From: Pseudomonadota bacterium
Lineage (GTDB): Bacteria > Pseudomonadota > Alphaproteobacteria > Rhizobiales > Xanthobacteraceae
Direction of reading: 5' to 3'
Assembly (NCBI GenBank): GCA_023386635.1
Contig: JAEWJH010000134.1
Location: 1 to 64,000, forward strand
Length of the DNA stretch: 64,000 nt
The translations under genes and the position numbers were made by a program. The notes under the pieces were generated by a model. It was not told the DNA's origin. It was given only the letters and a program-made list of their open reading frames with translations, and searched no databases. This document shows, piece after piece, positions 46,610 to 55,096 of this stretch (positions are counted from its first letter, which is position 1; the number at the start of each line of letters is the position of its first letter).

Positions 46610-46638
46610 CGGCTTGATGCAATAGCGGACGATCAGAA

Positions 46639-46665
46639 GACAACCCCGGCCTCGCCGGGGTTGTC
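46639..46665. terminator. Hairpin between convergent genes, probable bidirectional terminator
   Basis: GACAACCCCGGC (46639-46650) and GCCGGGGTTGTC (46654-46665) form a perfect 12-bp stem with a CTC loop between the ends of the membrane-protein gene and the globin gene. No long T-run is visible. Confidence 0.65.
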
Positions 46666-46701
46666 GCTTAGGCGCGATATTTAAGGGCGTGGACGCGCCG
46701 C

Positions 46702-47124
46702 TTAAGCGCGCTGCGCCTGCGCGACTGTCGACTGCTTCATCGCATCGGCAGCGGTCGTATAGAGCGCAATCCAGGCGTCCCGCAGCGGCGGCGTGAAATC
46801 CGCGCCCAGAATCTTTTGCAGGGACCAGACCAGCGCCTCGCCGACGATCGCGTAATGCTCGTCCTTGACGCCGTAACCGCTGTGGCGCCGACCGAGCCGC
46901 TCGAGCATGCCGGCAAGACCCGTCGGATTTTTCAGATTGCCGATCACCAGCGCGAGCGTGTCGATCAGCTTCTGCGCCTGCTCCTCGATGCTGCTCTTGA
47001 ACAGCGGCTGCAAGGCCGGCGCCGTCGCGAATAGCCGCTCGTAGAAAATGCGGCCGAGATCCTGCTTCCGACCCATGATCTGCACGAACGAGAGGCGAAC
47101 CAGTTGGCCTTGCTCCGGGGTCAT
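46702..47124 (-). CDS. Single-domain bacterial globin
   Basis: A 140-residue globin of the flavohaemoglobin/Vitreoscilla type, without reductase domain. Helix sequences LVRLSFVQIMGRKQDLGRIFY and LFATAPALQPLFKSS begin the fold; the proximal histidine is likely in ERLGRRHSGYGV. It would bind haem and O2, NO or CO. AAGGAG stands before the ATG. It lies 23 bases downstream of a chemoreceptor gene on the same strand, so it is probably cotranscribed. This neighbour suggests a sensory rather than a storage function. Confidence 0.9.
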   Translation of the reverse strand: MTPEQGQLVRLSFVQIMGRKQDLGRIFYERLFATAPALQPLFKSSIEEQAQKLIDTLALVIGNLKNPTGLAGMLERLGRRHSGYGVKDEHYAIVGEALVWSLQKILGADFTPPLRDAWIALYTTAADAMKQSTVAQAQRA

Positions 47125-47147
47125 GACGATCTCCTTGCGGGATGGTT

Positions 47148-48620
47148 TCAGGCGCGGAGCCGTTCGATATCGCCGGTGAACAGCTTCACGCGCTCGCGAA
47201 TGGTTTGGGTCTGCTTCACCAGCGCATCGGCGGCGGCGTTGAGATCGCCCACCGCGCTCCGGTTTTCGCCGATCAGCGTTTCGATGGTGGCGACAGCCGC
47301 TTCCACATGCCCGACCCCGGTGGCGGCGGATGCGACGTTGCCGGCGATGTCGCGCGTGGCGGCCGCCTGTTCCTCGACCGCGACGGCGATGGTCGCCGTG
47401 ACGCCGTCGAGTTCATGAATGCGTGACGAGATCGTCTGGATCGCGCTGACCGAACGCGCGCTGGTGTCCTGCATCGCCGCGATCCGCACCGCGATCTCCT
47501 GCGTCGCGCGCGCGGTCTGGTTGGCGAGCGCCTTCACCTCCTGCGCGACGACGCTGAAGCCGCGGCCCGCCTCTCCGGCGCGCGCCGCCTCGATGGTCGC
47601 ATTGAGCGCCAGCAGATTGGTCTGCGCGGCGATGCCGGAAATGAGTCCGGTGACGTCGCCGATCTCGCGGACCACCGACGCCATTTCATCGACCGTGGCC
47701 GACGTCTTCTGCGCTTCGGCCACCGCCGAAGCGGCAAGCTGCGACGATTGCGCCGCGCTGGCGCCGACCTCATCGATCGTGCGCGTCAGTTCCTCGCCGG
47801 CCTGCGCCACCTGCTCCACCCGCCGCGCGGTGCTTTCCGAAACACTGGACACGGCGATGATCTGCGCCGTGGACTTCGCCGCGGACGTGCCGAGCTTGTC
47901 GGCGCTGCCGAGCAGCGCGCTCGCGGTGGCATGCAGGCCTTCGATCGACGCCGCCATTTCGGATTCGAACCGCTGCAGCAATTCGCCGGTGCGGTCGGCG
48001 CGCAATGTCGTATCGGACAGCAGGTTCTGGCGGGAGCCGGCGATCTCACGGGCTTTCGCCGCCGCCGCCTCGGCCGCCTCACGGCTGCGCTCGGCTTGTC
48101 CGAACGCCTCGCGGATCGCAAACCCGATGTAGCACAGCATCGCCGTCTCGATCACGACGATGACCGCATGCACCATAACGCGCATGAAGTCGCTGCCGCC
48201 GGGATAAAGCGCCTCGGGAATGAGCCAGTTGAACAGCAGATGCTGCGCGGCGATCAGGCTCGCCGCGAACACGATGGTGCGCCGTCCGCAGAACCCGCCG
48301 ATCAGCGCGAGCACCGCGAAATAATAGAAATGCATCTCGATCTGCCACGGATGCCCCGTCATCAGATAGACGAGTTGCGCGGTCTGACCGATGAGCGCGA
48401 CGGCGAGCGCAAACGAGACGACGATCAGCGGGCGCTTCAGCAGCATCAACAGCAGCGGCGTGGCGGCAAACAGAATGGCAATCGCCGCCGTGGCCAGCAC
48501 ATTCATGTCGCGCAGCCACGCGACCACAATCAGCGCGGGCACATGCAGCACCGCGAGCCCGCTCAACACCCGCGCGACGCTTTCCTGGAACGCCGTCAGA
48601 CTGTCCGGCAGCTTTTGCAT
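47148..48620 (-). CDS. Methyl-accepting chemotaxis protein with N-terminal membrane domain
   Basis: A 490-residue chemoreceptor. The first about 190 residues form five to six membrane spans (HVPALIVVAWLRDMNVLATAA and so on) without periplasmic ligand domain or visible HAMP. The rest is a cytoplasmic coiled coil with the signalling tip ISGIAAQTNLLALNATIEAA and GRGFSVVAQEVKALA. A C-terminal CheR/CheB pentapeptide is absent. The membrane part has no recognised sensor domain, so the input may come from another protein, perhaps the globin encoded next. Start ATG 48620 is 3 bases after the preceding gene's stop. Confidence 0.93.
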   Translation of the reverse strand: MQKLPDSLTAFQESVARVLSGLAVLHVPALIVVAWLRDMNVLATAAIAILFAATPLLLMLLKRPLIVVSFALAVALIGQTAQLVYLMTGHPWQIEMHFYYFAVLALIGGFCGRRTIVFAASLIAAQHLLFNWLIPEALYPGGSDFMRVMVHAVIVVIETAMLCYIGFAIREAFGQAERSREAAEAAAAKAREIAGSRQNLLSDTTLRADRTGELLQRFESEMAASIEGLHATASALLGSADKLGTSAAKSTAQIIAVSSVSESTARRVEQVAQAGEELTRTIDEVGASAAQSSQLAASAVAEAQKTSATVDEMASVVREIGDVTGLISGIAAQTNLLALNATIEAARAGEAGRGFSVVAQEVKALANQTARATQEIAVRIAAMQDTSARSVSAIQTISSRIHELDGVTATIAVAVEEQAAATRDIAGNVASAATGVGHVEAAVATIETLIGENRSAVGDLNAAADALVKQTQTIRERVKLFTGDIERLRA

Positions 48621-48622
48621 GT

Positions 48623-48985
48623 TCACTTCGTCCTCGGCAGGCCGCAGCCGCCCGTCCGCGCCGCATCGGCCACCAGCCATGCGCCGCCCTCGGCGACATC
48701 ACGCGCATAATCGGGGTGCTCGGGCGCGACGATCACGATCGACGTCAGCAGGCCGAACCCCACGATCCGCCCACCCGCTTCGGCCGCCCGCAGCATCGCC
48801 TGCTCCGCCGGCGTCCACGGCGCGAACATCACCGCGACCGTCGGCGTATCCGGCGAAGACGCCAGCATCGTCCATGCGGTCGCCGTCGTGCCGGCCATCG
48901 CCACGGCGGCGATGACGGCGACGTCAAATCCGAATGTCCGAAAGAAACCCACGCGCGCCCTTTGCCCACGCGGTTCGTAATTCAT
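48623..48985 (-). CDS. Hypothetical protein upstream of the chemoreceptor
   Basis: A 120-residue protein with a basic N-terminus, one hydrophobic segment (FDVAVIAAVAMAGTTATAWTM) and a globular remainder (PDTPTVAVMFAPWTPAEQAM, RIVGFGLLTSIVIVAPEHP). I do not recognise a family. Its stop is 2 bases before the chemoreceptor start, so the two are translationally coupled and it is a candidate partner of the sensory operon. Confidence 0.65.
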   Translation of the reverse strand: MNYEPRGQRARVGFFRTFGFDVAVIAAVAMAGTTATAWTMLASSPDTPTVAVMFAPWTPAEQAMLRAAEAGGRIVGFGLLTSIVIVAPEHPDYARDVAEGGAWLVADAARTGGCGLPRTK

Positions 48986-49135
48986 TCGGGTTAATGAAGC
49001 GCGACGGAATTCACGCGCCGCCTGCGTGAATTGATCATTCTACCTGTGGTTGTGGTGCATGCTTTCCGCGTCGCCGGCGGCAACCGGCCGGGTCCAGACG
49101 CGGCACGCGATCACGGGCAACTGGGAGAGGCCCCG

Positions 49136-49582
49136 TCAGATCCAGCCGCCGCGCGCCATCAGCACGGCGCACAGCAGGATGACCACGATACCGGCAAGCT
49201 CACAGTGCAGGAACGCAGCGAGCTTGCGCAGCGTGCGCTCCTCCACCTGCGGCACCTGCCCTGCCCGCACCGCCTTGCGCCAGGTGAGGAATTCCACCGT
49301 CGGCGTGATCGACACAACGGCGATGCCGATGAAGACGCCGAACTTGGTCAGGAAGGCATGGTTCGCCCAGTAATAGTCGGCGCCCTTCTCGAACCAGATC
49401 ACGCGCGACAGACCGACGATGAGCAGCAGCAAGGCGCAGAGGCCGAGCAACGCGTCGATGCGGATCAGCTTTCGCGCCGTGGCGAGCGTCAGCTCCTGCC
49501 GCACCAGCACGAGCTCGATGGCGATGCACGCCACCAGCGCGAACGCCAGCAGATGATGCAGGAAGGCAAACAGCGTCGTCAT
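49136..49582 (-). CDS. DUF2214 family membrane protein
   Basis: A 148-residue protein with four membrane spans (FLHHLLAFALVACIAIELVL, DALLGLCALLLLIVGLSRVIW, FLTKFGVFIGIAVVSITPTVEF, LHCELAGIVVILLCAVLMAR). The HHLLAFALV start and FEKGADYYWANHAFLTKFG centre mark DUF2214, a family of unknown function. ATG 49582 is used; TTG 49588 is in frame. It is preceded by the TRIC-family gene, 17 bases away. Confidence 0.85.
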   Translation of the reverse strand: MTTLFAFLHHLLAFALVACIAIELVLVRQELTLATARKLIRIDALLGLCALLLLIVGLSRVIWFEKGADYYWANHAFLTKFGVFIGIAVVSITPTVEFLTWRKAVRAGQVPQVEERTLRKLAAFLHCELAGIVVILLCAVLMARGGWI

Positions 49583-49599
49583 CGGCAATTACCCCGGCG

Positions 49600-50232
49600 T
49601 CAGTGCATCTCTTTATCGTAGATAAATTTCGGCATTTCCCAACGATAGCGGATCGCCAGCAGGCGAAACGCCAGCCCCACCGCGACGGCGACCAGCGTCA
49701 CCCAGTCGCGGTCGAGGTCGAGCGAGCGGCCGCCGACATAGAGCGCGCCGGTGACCACCGAGACGCTGGCATAAAGCTCGCTGCGAAACAGCAGCGGCAC
49801 GTCGTTGCAGAGCACATCGCGCAGCACGCCACCGACGCAGCCCGTCACCATGCCGGCGACGATGACGATCGGCAGCGACTGGTCCATCGCCAATGCAATC
49901 GTGCAGCCGATGATGGTGAAGACGACGAGGCCGATGGCGTCGAGCAGCAGGAACAGGAGCCGCAACCGCTCCACCACCCGCGCGATGGCGATGGTGACGA
50001 GCGCGGCGCCGCCGGTGAGCGCCAGCAGCCACGGCTCCTTCACCCACCACAGCGGATAATGCCCGAGCAAAACGTCGCGGGTCGTGCCGCCGCCCAGCGC
50101 GGTGATCGCGCCGAGCATGGCGACGCCGAACCAGTCCATCTTGCGCCGCCCCGCCGCCAGCGCCGCGGTCATGCCTTCGGCAATGAGCGCGACGATGGCC
50201 AGCGCGAACAGGATGGTGTCGGTGGGCGGCAT
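49600..50232 (-). CDS. TRIC/UPF0126-family membrane channel protein
   Basis: A 210-residue membrane protein with about seven spans in two repeats. Each repeat keeps a Gly-rich signature followed by Arg-Asp: ITALGGGTTRDVLLG and VTGCVGGVLRDVLCND. The bacterial trimeric intracellular cation channel family (formerly UPF0126, YadS/YicG-like) carries monovalent cations or, in some cases, glycine. Same strand and short gaps with its neighbours. Confidence 0.9.
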   Translation of the reverse strand: MPPTDTILFALAIVALIAEGMTAALAAGRRKMDWFGVAMLGAITALGGGTTRDVLLGHYPLWWVKEPWLLALTGGAALVTIAIARVVERLRLLFLLLDAIGLVVFTIIGCTIALAMDQSLPIVIVAGMVTGCVGGVLRDVLCNDVPLLFRSELYASVSVVTGALYVGGRSLDLDRDWVTLVAVAVGLAFRLLAIRYRWEMPKFIYDKEMH

Positions 50233-50257
50233 CGCAAGCCCCGGCGGGCGCGATGAA

Positions 50258-50695
50258 TTACTTCACGCCGAGCAATTCGACGTCGAATATCAGCACCGCA
50301 TTCGGCGGAATGACGCCGCCGGCACCGCGCGCGCCATAGCCGAGAGCGGGCGGAATGATCAGCGTGCGCTTGCCGCCGACCTTCATGGTCGAGACGCCCT
50401 CGTCCCAGCCCTTGATCACCTGACCCATGCCGACCGGAAACGCGAACGGCTCGTTGCGATCGACCGACGAGTCGAATTTCTGGCCCTTGATGCCGTTGTT
50501 GTAGAGCCAGCCGGTGTAATGCACCGTGGCGGTCTGCCCGCGCTTCGGCGAAACGCCGGTGCCGACCTTGGTGTCGGTGTATTGCAGGCCGGAGGATGTG
50601 GTTTGCGGGGCAGCGTCGGACATGGTGGGGATGCTCAGGGTGAGAGAAAGGACAGCGGCCGAAGCCAAAACGGCGCGGCGGGAGAGGACGGACAT
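50258..50695 (-). CDS. Exported FKBP-type peptidyl-prolyl isomerase
   Basis: A 145-residue protein with a signal peptide (RRAVLASAAVLSLTLSIPTMSDA, possibly Tat-type) and one FKBP domain: TVHYTGWLYNNGIKGQKFDSS, VIKGWDEGVSTMKVGGKRTL, YGARGAGGVIPPNAVLIFDVELL. It helps fold periplasmic proteins by isomerising X-Pro bonds. The ATG at 50695 is preferred over an open frame 10 codons upstream. Confidence 0.93.
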   Translation of the reverse strand: MSVLSRRAVLASAAVLSLTLSIPTMSDAAPQTTSSGLQYTDTKVGTGVSPKRGQTATVHYTGWLYNNGIKGQKFDSSVDRNEPFAFPVGMGQVIKGWDEGVSTMKVGGKRTLIIPPALGYGARGAGGVIPPNAVLIFDVELLGVK

Positions 50696-50804
50696 AAAGC
50701 GACTCCGTGGGTGATGCGGGATCATAGAGGGACGCAGACAAGATGTCGTCGTAGATGCTCGCTCGCTTCGCCAAAATTTCGCGTAGAAAAATCAATTTTA
50801 GACA

Positions 50805-52208
50805 TCACAACACCCCCTTTTCTACCGAGGGGTGTTCTAATAGCGCAGACGTAATTTTAGCGAACAACTCTTCAACATACGCTTCATATTCGGCCTTAAG
50901 CACACCTCGTCTATCGAAAATTCCTATCTTATTAATTTCTTCCGTCTCTCTCCCGTTTGCATCGCGCTTAGACTTATCTCTCATATCCGGCGTAGGCAGC
51001 AACAAACTTAATGCGTCAGGAAATTTTCGAATCGCATCTTGGTGCATCGACCGCTGATCGCCATCAAAAACCGCGACGGCTGGAATACCCAGATCATGCG
51101 CCATTCCCAAGAACGAAATTATATTGCCTGCCCCTCCTGCCCCGTAACCAAAAGCCGGTAAGGGACACCAACCTTTTTCTTGCGCGTATTTTTTTAAGAG
51201 CCCAACATCTTCTTGCCCCTCGAAAAAGACAACCTCATCGGCGAAAAATATCTCGCGAGCCACTGCATCCAAGAGATTGGGCTTTTGCCAATCGTTTGTG
51301 AGAGTTTGCAAATGCATTAAAGTCTCAGCAGTCAAAGCACCTACGCAAATCCCGTTCTTTTCTTGCGTCAGTCTAAAAATGACGGCGCCATTCGCGATAT
51401 CTGACCAGTTCACGAAATATGGAGAATGCGTAGTAATTATAATTTGCCGCTCCTTAGAAAAGTCGGAGAGAACCTCCGCAAGGCTTTTCTGAGCTTGGGG
51501 ATGTAGAGATAATTCCGGCTCGTCAATCGCGACAACTCGCTCTGCTGAAGAATCAAGCAGAGCCATCGCGATCCGGAAGAGGCTCGCCATTCCATCGCCA
51601 AACAAGTCTGCCGCATGCGTCGCGCCAGAGTGAGTTGTGTAAAGAACAAAAGTTTGACCGCGCGATAATTCAATCCTCCAAGTATTGATTTGAGGAACAA
51701 GGCGCCTAAGCAAGCTATCGAATTGCTCTCTTCGTTCTGAAGTCAGAGCTGCAACACGTGACACTAAATAAGCATCTTGCACTTCGTTCATATTGTGAAT
51801 TGCGTTCTGCCAATACGACCCCTCTTCCATAGTCTGCTGATGCGTATATGGCGCCCAGGACCGACGTGATGGCACTACACGTACATCATCCAACGATGGC
51901 CACGCGCTAGAACCCAAAGAGACTAGATTTGCCCCCATATCAGGATTTGAAACTGAACGAATCGCACCCTCGGAAGTTGTAAGAGAAATTTTTAGAATTT
52001 TATTTGCGTGACGATGCTCTAAATCAACTTGTCGCGGATAAAGAACCAAGCGTAGCGCGTTCAAGACGCTTGTTTTGCCAGCATTATTAGGGCCAACAAT
52101 AACCGTCAAACCGCTTCCCGCTTCTCCGTTTGGCAAAGCGAATTGAATCTCTCGGCTATTATAGAAACCGCGGTAATACTCAATCTCTATCGATTTTAGA
52201 GAGGGCAT
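50805..52208 (-). CDS. OLD-family ATPase-TOPRIM nuclease
   Basis: A 467-residue protein with an ABC-type ATPase (Walker A GPNNAGKT at 39-46; Walker B VVAIDEPELSLHPQ; H-loop THSPYF) and a C-terminal TOPRIM domain (FFADEVVFFEGQEDVGLL and VFDGDQ with the acidic metal residues). This is the OLD (overcoming lysogenisation defect) nuclease layout, used in phage defence. No helicase gene such as Gabija's gajB is beside it, so it would be a stand-alone class 1 OLD protein. The gene is far AT-richer than its neighbours, which indicates recent transfer. It starts one base after the pccB stop (TGAGATG) and could be translated by coupling to pccB. Confidence 0.88.
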   Translation of the reverse strand: MPSLKSIEIEYYRGFYNSREIQFALPNGEAGSGLTVIVGPNNAGKTSVLNALRLVLYPRQVDLEHRHANKILKISLTTSEGAIRSVSNPDMGANLVSLGSSAWPSLDDVRVVPSRRSWAPYTHQQTMEEGSYWQNAIHNMNEVQDAYLVSRVAALTSERREQFDSLLRRLVPQINTWRIELSRGQTFVLYTTHSGATHAADLFGDGMASLFRIAMALLDSSAERVVAIDEPELSLHPQAQKSLAEVLSDFSKERQIIITTHSPYFVNWSDIANGAVIFRLTQEKNGICVGALTAETLMHLQTLTNDWQKPNLLDAVAREIFFADEVVFFEGQEDVGLLKKYAQEKGWCPLPAFGYGAGGAGNIISFLGMAHDLGIPAVAVFDGDQRSMHQDAIRKFPDALSLLLPTPDMRDKSKRDANGRETEEINKIGIFDRRGVLKAEYEAYVEELFAKITSALLEHPSVEKGVL

Positions 52209-52209
52209 C

Positions 52210-53742
52210 TCACACCGGCAAATTATCGTGCTTCCGCCGCGGCATCTCGACATGCTTGTCCTTCAGCATGGCGAGCGCACGGGCGATGCGCTTGCGCGTC
52301 GAGTGCGGCATGATCACGTCGTCGATATAGCCGCGCTCGGCGGCGACGAACGGCGACAGGAAGCGGTCCTCGTATTCCTTGGTGCGCGCGGCGATCTTCT
52401 CCGGATCGCCGATGTCGGCGCGGAAGATGATCTCCACCGCGCCCTTCGCACCCATCACGGCGATCTGCGCCGTCGGCCAGGCATAGTTGACGTCGCCGCC
52501 CACATGCTTCGACGCCATCACGTCGTAGGCGCCGCCGAACGCCTTGCGGGTGATCACGGTGACGAGCGGCACCGTCGCCTGCGAATAGGCGAACAGGAGC
52601 TTGGCGCCGTGTTTGATCAGGCCGTTGTATTCCTGCGCGGTGCCCGGCAGGAAACCCGGCACGTCGACGAACGTCACGATCGGGATATTGAACGCATCGC
52701 AGAAGCGCACGAACCGCGCGCCCTTGCGTGACGCATCGCTGTCGAGAACGCCGGCGAGCACCAGCGGCTGGTTGGCGACGAAGCCCACCGTGCGGCCGGC
52801 GATGCGGCCGAAGCCGGTGACGATATTTTTCGCGTAAGCGCCGGCGATCTCGAAGAAGTCGCCCTCGTCCACCACTTTGTGGATCAGTTCCTTGATGTCG
52901 TAGGGCTTGTTCGGATTGTCAGGCACCAGCGTGTCGAGGCTGTCGTCGATCTCATCGACGCTCTGCGCGGTCGGCCATTGCGGCACGCCGCTCTCGTTGT
53001 TGGCCGGCAGGAAGTCGATCAGCCGGCGCATCTGCAACAGCGCCTCGACGTCGTTCTCGAACGCGCCGTCGGCGACGCCGGACTTCGCCGAGTGCACCGA
53101 CGCGCCGCCGAGTTCTTCCGCCGTCACCACCTCGTTGGTGACGGTCTTCACCACGTCCGGACCGGTGACAAACATGTAGCTCGTATCGCGCACCATGAAG
53201 ATGAAGTCGGTCATCGCCGGCGAATAGACGTCGCCGCCCGCGCATGGGCCCATGATGACGCTGATCTGCGGGATGACGCCCGATGCGAGCACGTTGCGCT
53301 TGAACACTTCGCCATAGCCGCCGAGCGCAGCGACGCCTTCCTGGATGCGCGCGCCGCCGGCGTCGAACAGACCGATGATCGGCGCACGCGCCTTCATCGC
53401 CATGTCCTGCACCTTCATGATCTTCTGCGCATGGGTTTCGGAGAGAGAACCGCCGAACACGGTGAAGTCCTTGGAGAACAGATAAACGGTGCGGCCGTTC
53501 ACCGTGCCCCAGCCGGTGACGACGCCGTCGCCGGGGATTTTCGTTTTCTCCATCCCGAAGTCGGTCGAGCGGTGCTCGACGAACATGTCGAACTCCTCGA
53601 ACGAGCCTTTGTCGAGCAAGAGTTCGATACGCTCGCGCGCGGTGAGCTTGCCGCGCTTGTGCTGCGCCTCGATGCGCTTGTCGCCGCCGCCGGCGCGCGC
53701 CTCCGCGCGCCGCTGTTCGAGCCTGTCGAGAATATCTTTCAT
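52210..53742 (-). CDS. pccB: Propionyl-CoA carboxylase, carboxyltransferase beta subunit
   Basis: A 510-residue carboxyltransferase with PccB markers: GLFDAGGARIQEGVAALGGYGEVF, GPCAGGDVYSPAMTDFIFMV, FVDVPGFLPGTAQEYNGLIKHGAK and AFGGAYDVMASKHV. It carboxylates propionyl-CoA together with PccA, feeding methylmalonyl-CoA to succinyl-CoA. The C-terminus MPRRKHDNLPV is the normal family ending, so the OLD gene that follows did not truncate it. It overlaps the upstream DUF2157 gene by ATGA and is probably cotranscribed. Confidence 0.95.
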   Translation of the reverse strand: MKDILDRLEQRRAEARAGGGDKRIEAQHKRGKLTARERIELLLDKGSFEEFDMFVEHRSTDFGMEKTKIPGDGVVTGWGTVNGRTVYLFSKDFTVFGGSLSETHAQKIMKVQDMAMKARAPIIGLFDAGGARIQEGVAALGGYGEVFKRNVLASGVIPQISVIMGPCAGGDVYSPAMTDFIFMVRDTSYMFVTGPDVVKTVTNEVVTAEELGGASVHSAKSGVADGAFENDVEALLQMRRLIDFLPANNESGVPQWPTAQSVDEIDDSLDTLVPDNPNKPYDIKELIHKVVDEGDFFEIAGAYAKNIVTGFGRIAGRTVGFVANQPLVLAGVLDSDASRKGARFVRFCDAFNIPIVTFVDVPGFLPGTAQEYNGLIKHGAKLLFAYSQATVPLVTVITRKAFGGAYDVMASKHVGGDVNYAWPTAQIAVMGAKGAVEIIFRADIGDPEKIAARTKEYEDRFLSPFVAAERGYIDDVIMPHSTRKRIARALAMLKDKHVEMPRRKHDNLPV

Positions 53743-54710
53743 GATGCCTTCTTCGTCTCCGCGCGGCGGTTGAACGTCCACAAGGCGAGCCCGAATGCCA
53801 GCATCAGCAGGCCGCCCAGCAGCACGGACAAGGCGTTGGCGCCGAGCCGTTCGAACCATTGGGTATAGAAGTGGATAGCCCCGAACACCGCGGCGACATT
53901 GACCACCCAGCGCCGGTTCGCCTTCGCGCCCCAGACGCCGACGAGGAGCAGCGCCACCGCCCACAGAACGGAAAACACATAAGCCGGAATGACCGCGCCG
54001 CGCGCTAGACTTTCGTTGAGCACCGCCGGATCGCCGCTCGCCATCGACCGCAGGAGCCGCAGCGGATCGCCCCACAGCGAGCCGATCCAGAAGCCGAAAT
54101 TGACCAGCAGCACCGACGTGCGCGCGGCGGCAATGGCGATGCTTTCGTAGTCCGCCGTCAGCCGCTTCGAGGCGTGATAGGCGATGAGCGCCAGCGCGCC
54201 GAACAGCACAATGGTGACGGTCGGCTCGTAGATCGCCAGCGAATAGCTCGCATGCATATAGCCGGTGCGCGCGCCGAGACACGCGGCGAGCGCCAGCACC
54301 GCGCCGACCATCAGCAGGCTCGACCGCGCGACGATCGATCCGACTGCCAGCGCCGCGGTGACGATCAGCAGCGAGGCGAGCGAGCCTGCGCCGAAGGCGA
54401 TGACGCCGCCCGAGAACATCAGCGCGCCGATGACGAGGCAGATCTGCGCCAGCAGGTGCCATTGCGCGGCCGCCATGAACGCGATGGCGAGGCCGGCTGC
54501 GAACACCGCGGCGCCGATGGCGATGGCGGTCGCCGGGACCGGCACCAGCGCGACCGCGCTCGCGGCGATGGAGATGACGCCGAAGCCGATCAGAATGCTG
54601 ATACCGAGCGCCGAGGTGCCGGGCGCGGCGAGGCCCTTCAGCCGCGCGGCCTCGGCCGGCGTCAGCTTGCCGTCTTCCACCAGTTTGGACAGATCGAGCG
54701 TGATCTTCAT
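53739..54710 (-). CDS. DUF2157 family membrane protein
   Basis: A 323-residue membrane protein with about nine spans. The cytoplasmic N-terminus (KITLDLSKLVEDGKLTPAEAARLKGLA) is the DUF2157 start and the rest is a run of short hydrophobic helices. Function unknown. Its stop overlaps the pccB start (ATGA), a coupling that may only reflect a compact transcript. The ATG at 54710 begins the family match; the open frame above it is Arg/Cys-rich. Confidence 0.85.
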   Translation of the reverse strand: MKITLDLSKLVEDGKLTPAEAARLKGLAAPGTSALGISILIGFGVISIAASAVALVPVPATAIAIGAAVFAAGLAIAFMAAAQWHLLAQICLVIGALMFSGGVIAFGAGSLASLLIVTAALAVGSIVARSSLLMVGAVLALAACLGARTGYMHASYSLAIYEPTVTIVLFGALALIAYHASKRLTADYESIAIAAARTSVLLVNFGFWIGSLWGDPLRLLRSMASGDPAVLNESLARGAVIPAYVFSVLWAVALLLVGVWGAKANRRWVVNVAAVFGAIHFYTQWFERLGANALSVLLGGLLMLAFGLALWTFNRRAETKKAS

Positions 54711-54814
54711 GCCGCCTGCCGCCCCTCCGCGCCGGGAACCATTCCGGCAGGGATAGCACGGCTGGCGCGCGCGCCACACCGAGCGCCCGACGCTGCCAAC
54801 AGCTGCGCTGGGGG

Positions 54815-55096
54815 TCAGCGGAGTGAGCCGGTGGTGCGCAGGATATAGCCCAGCACCTCGGCCACCGCCCGGTAAAGGCTTTCCGGGATCGGCTCGTCGA
54901 GCGGCAGTTGCGACAGCGCCACCGCCAGCGTCGGGTTCTCGTTGAGCGGTACGCCGTGCGCTTTCGCCGTCTCGGCGATGCGCCGGGCGACGTCGCCCCG
55001 CCCGATGGCGACCACGCGCGGGGCCGCTGGCCGCTCGTACTGGAGCGCGACCGCGACCTCCGTCGCCGGGTTTTGGGGTTTCCGCGGCTCGGTCAT
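54815..55096 (-). CDS. Stand-alone FlhB C-terminal domain protein (FlhX-like)
   Basis: A 93-residue protein that corresponds to the cytoplasmic tail of the flagellar export gate FlhB after its cleavage point: AVALQYERPAAPRVVAIGRGD, RRIAETAKAHGVPLNENPTLAVAL, PIPESLYRAVAEVLGYIL. The autocleavage NPTH motif is changed to PATE (residues 10-13), as expected for a piece already separated from the membrane part. Such domains can replace FlhB-CC in switching substrates from hook to filament. It is coupled to the FliK-like gene by an ATGA overlap. Confidence 0.85.
   Translation of the reverse strand: MTEPRKPQNPATEVAVALQYERPAAPRVVAIGRGDVARRIAETAKAHGVPLNENPTLAVALSQLPLDEPIPESLYRAVAEVLGYILRTTGSLR

Noticed and set aside
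50805..52208. Gabija system
   Set aside because: GajA-like domains are present, but there is no UvrD-like GajB gene on either side: neighbours are FKBP and pccB.
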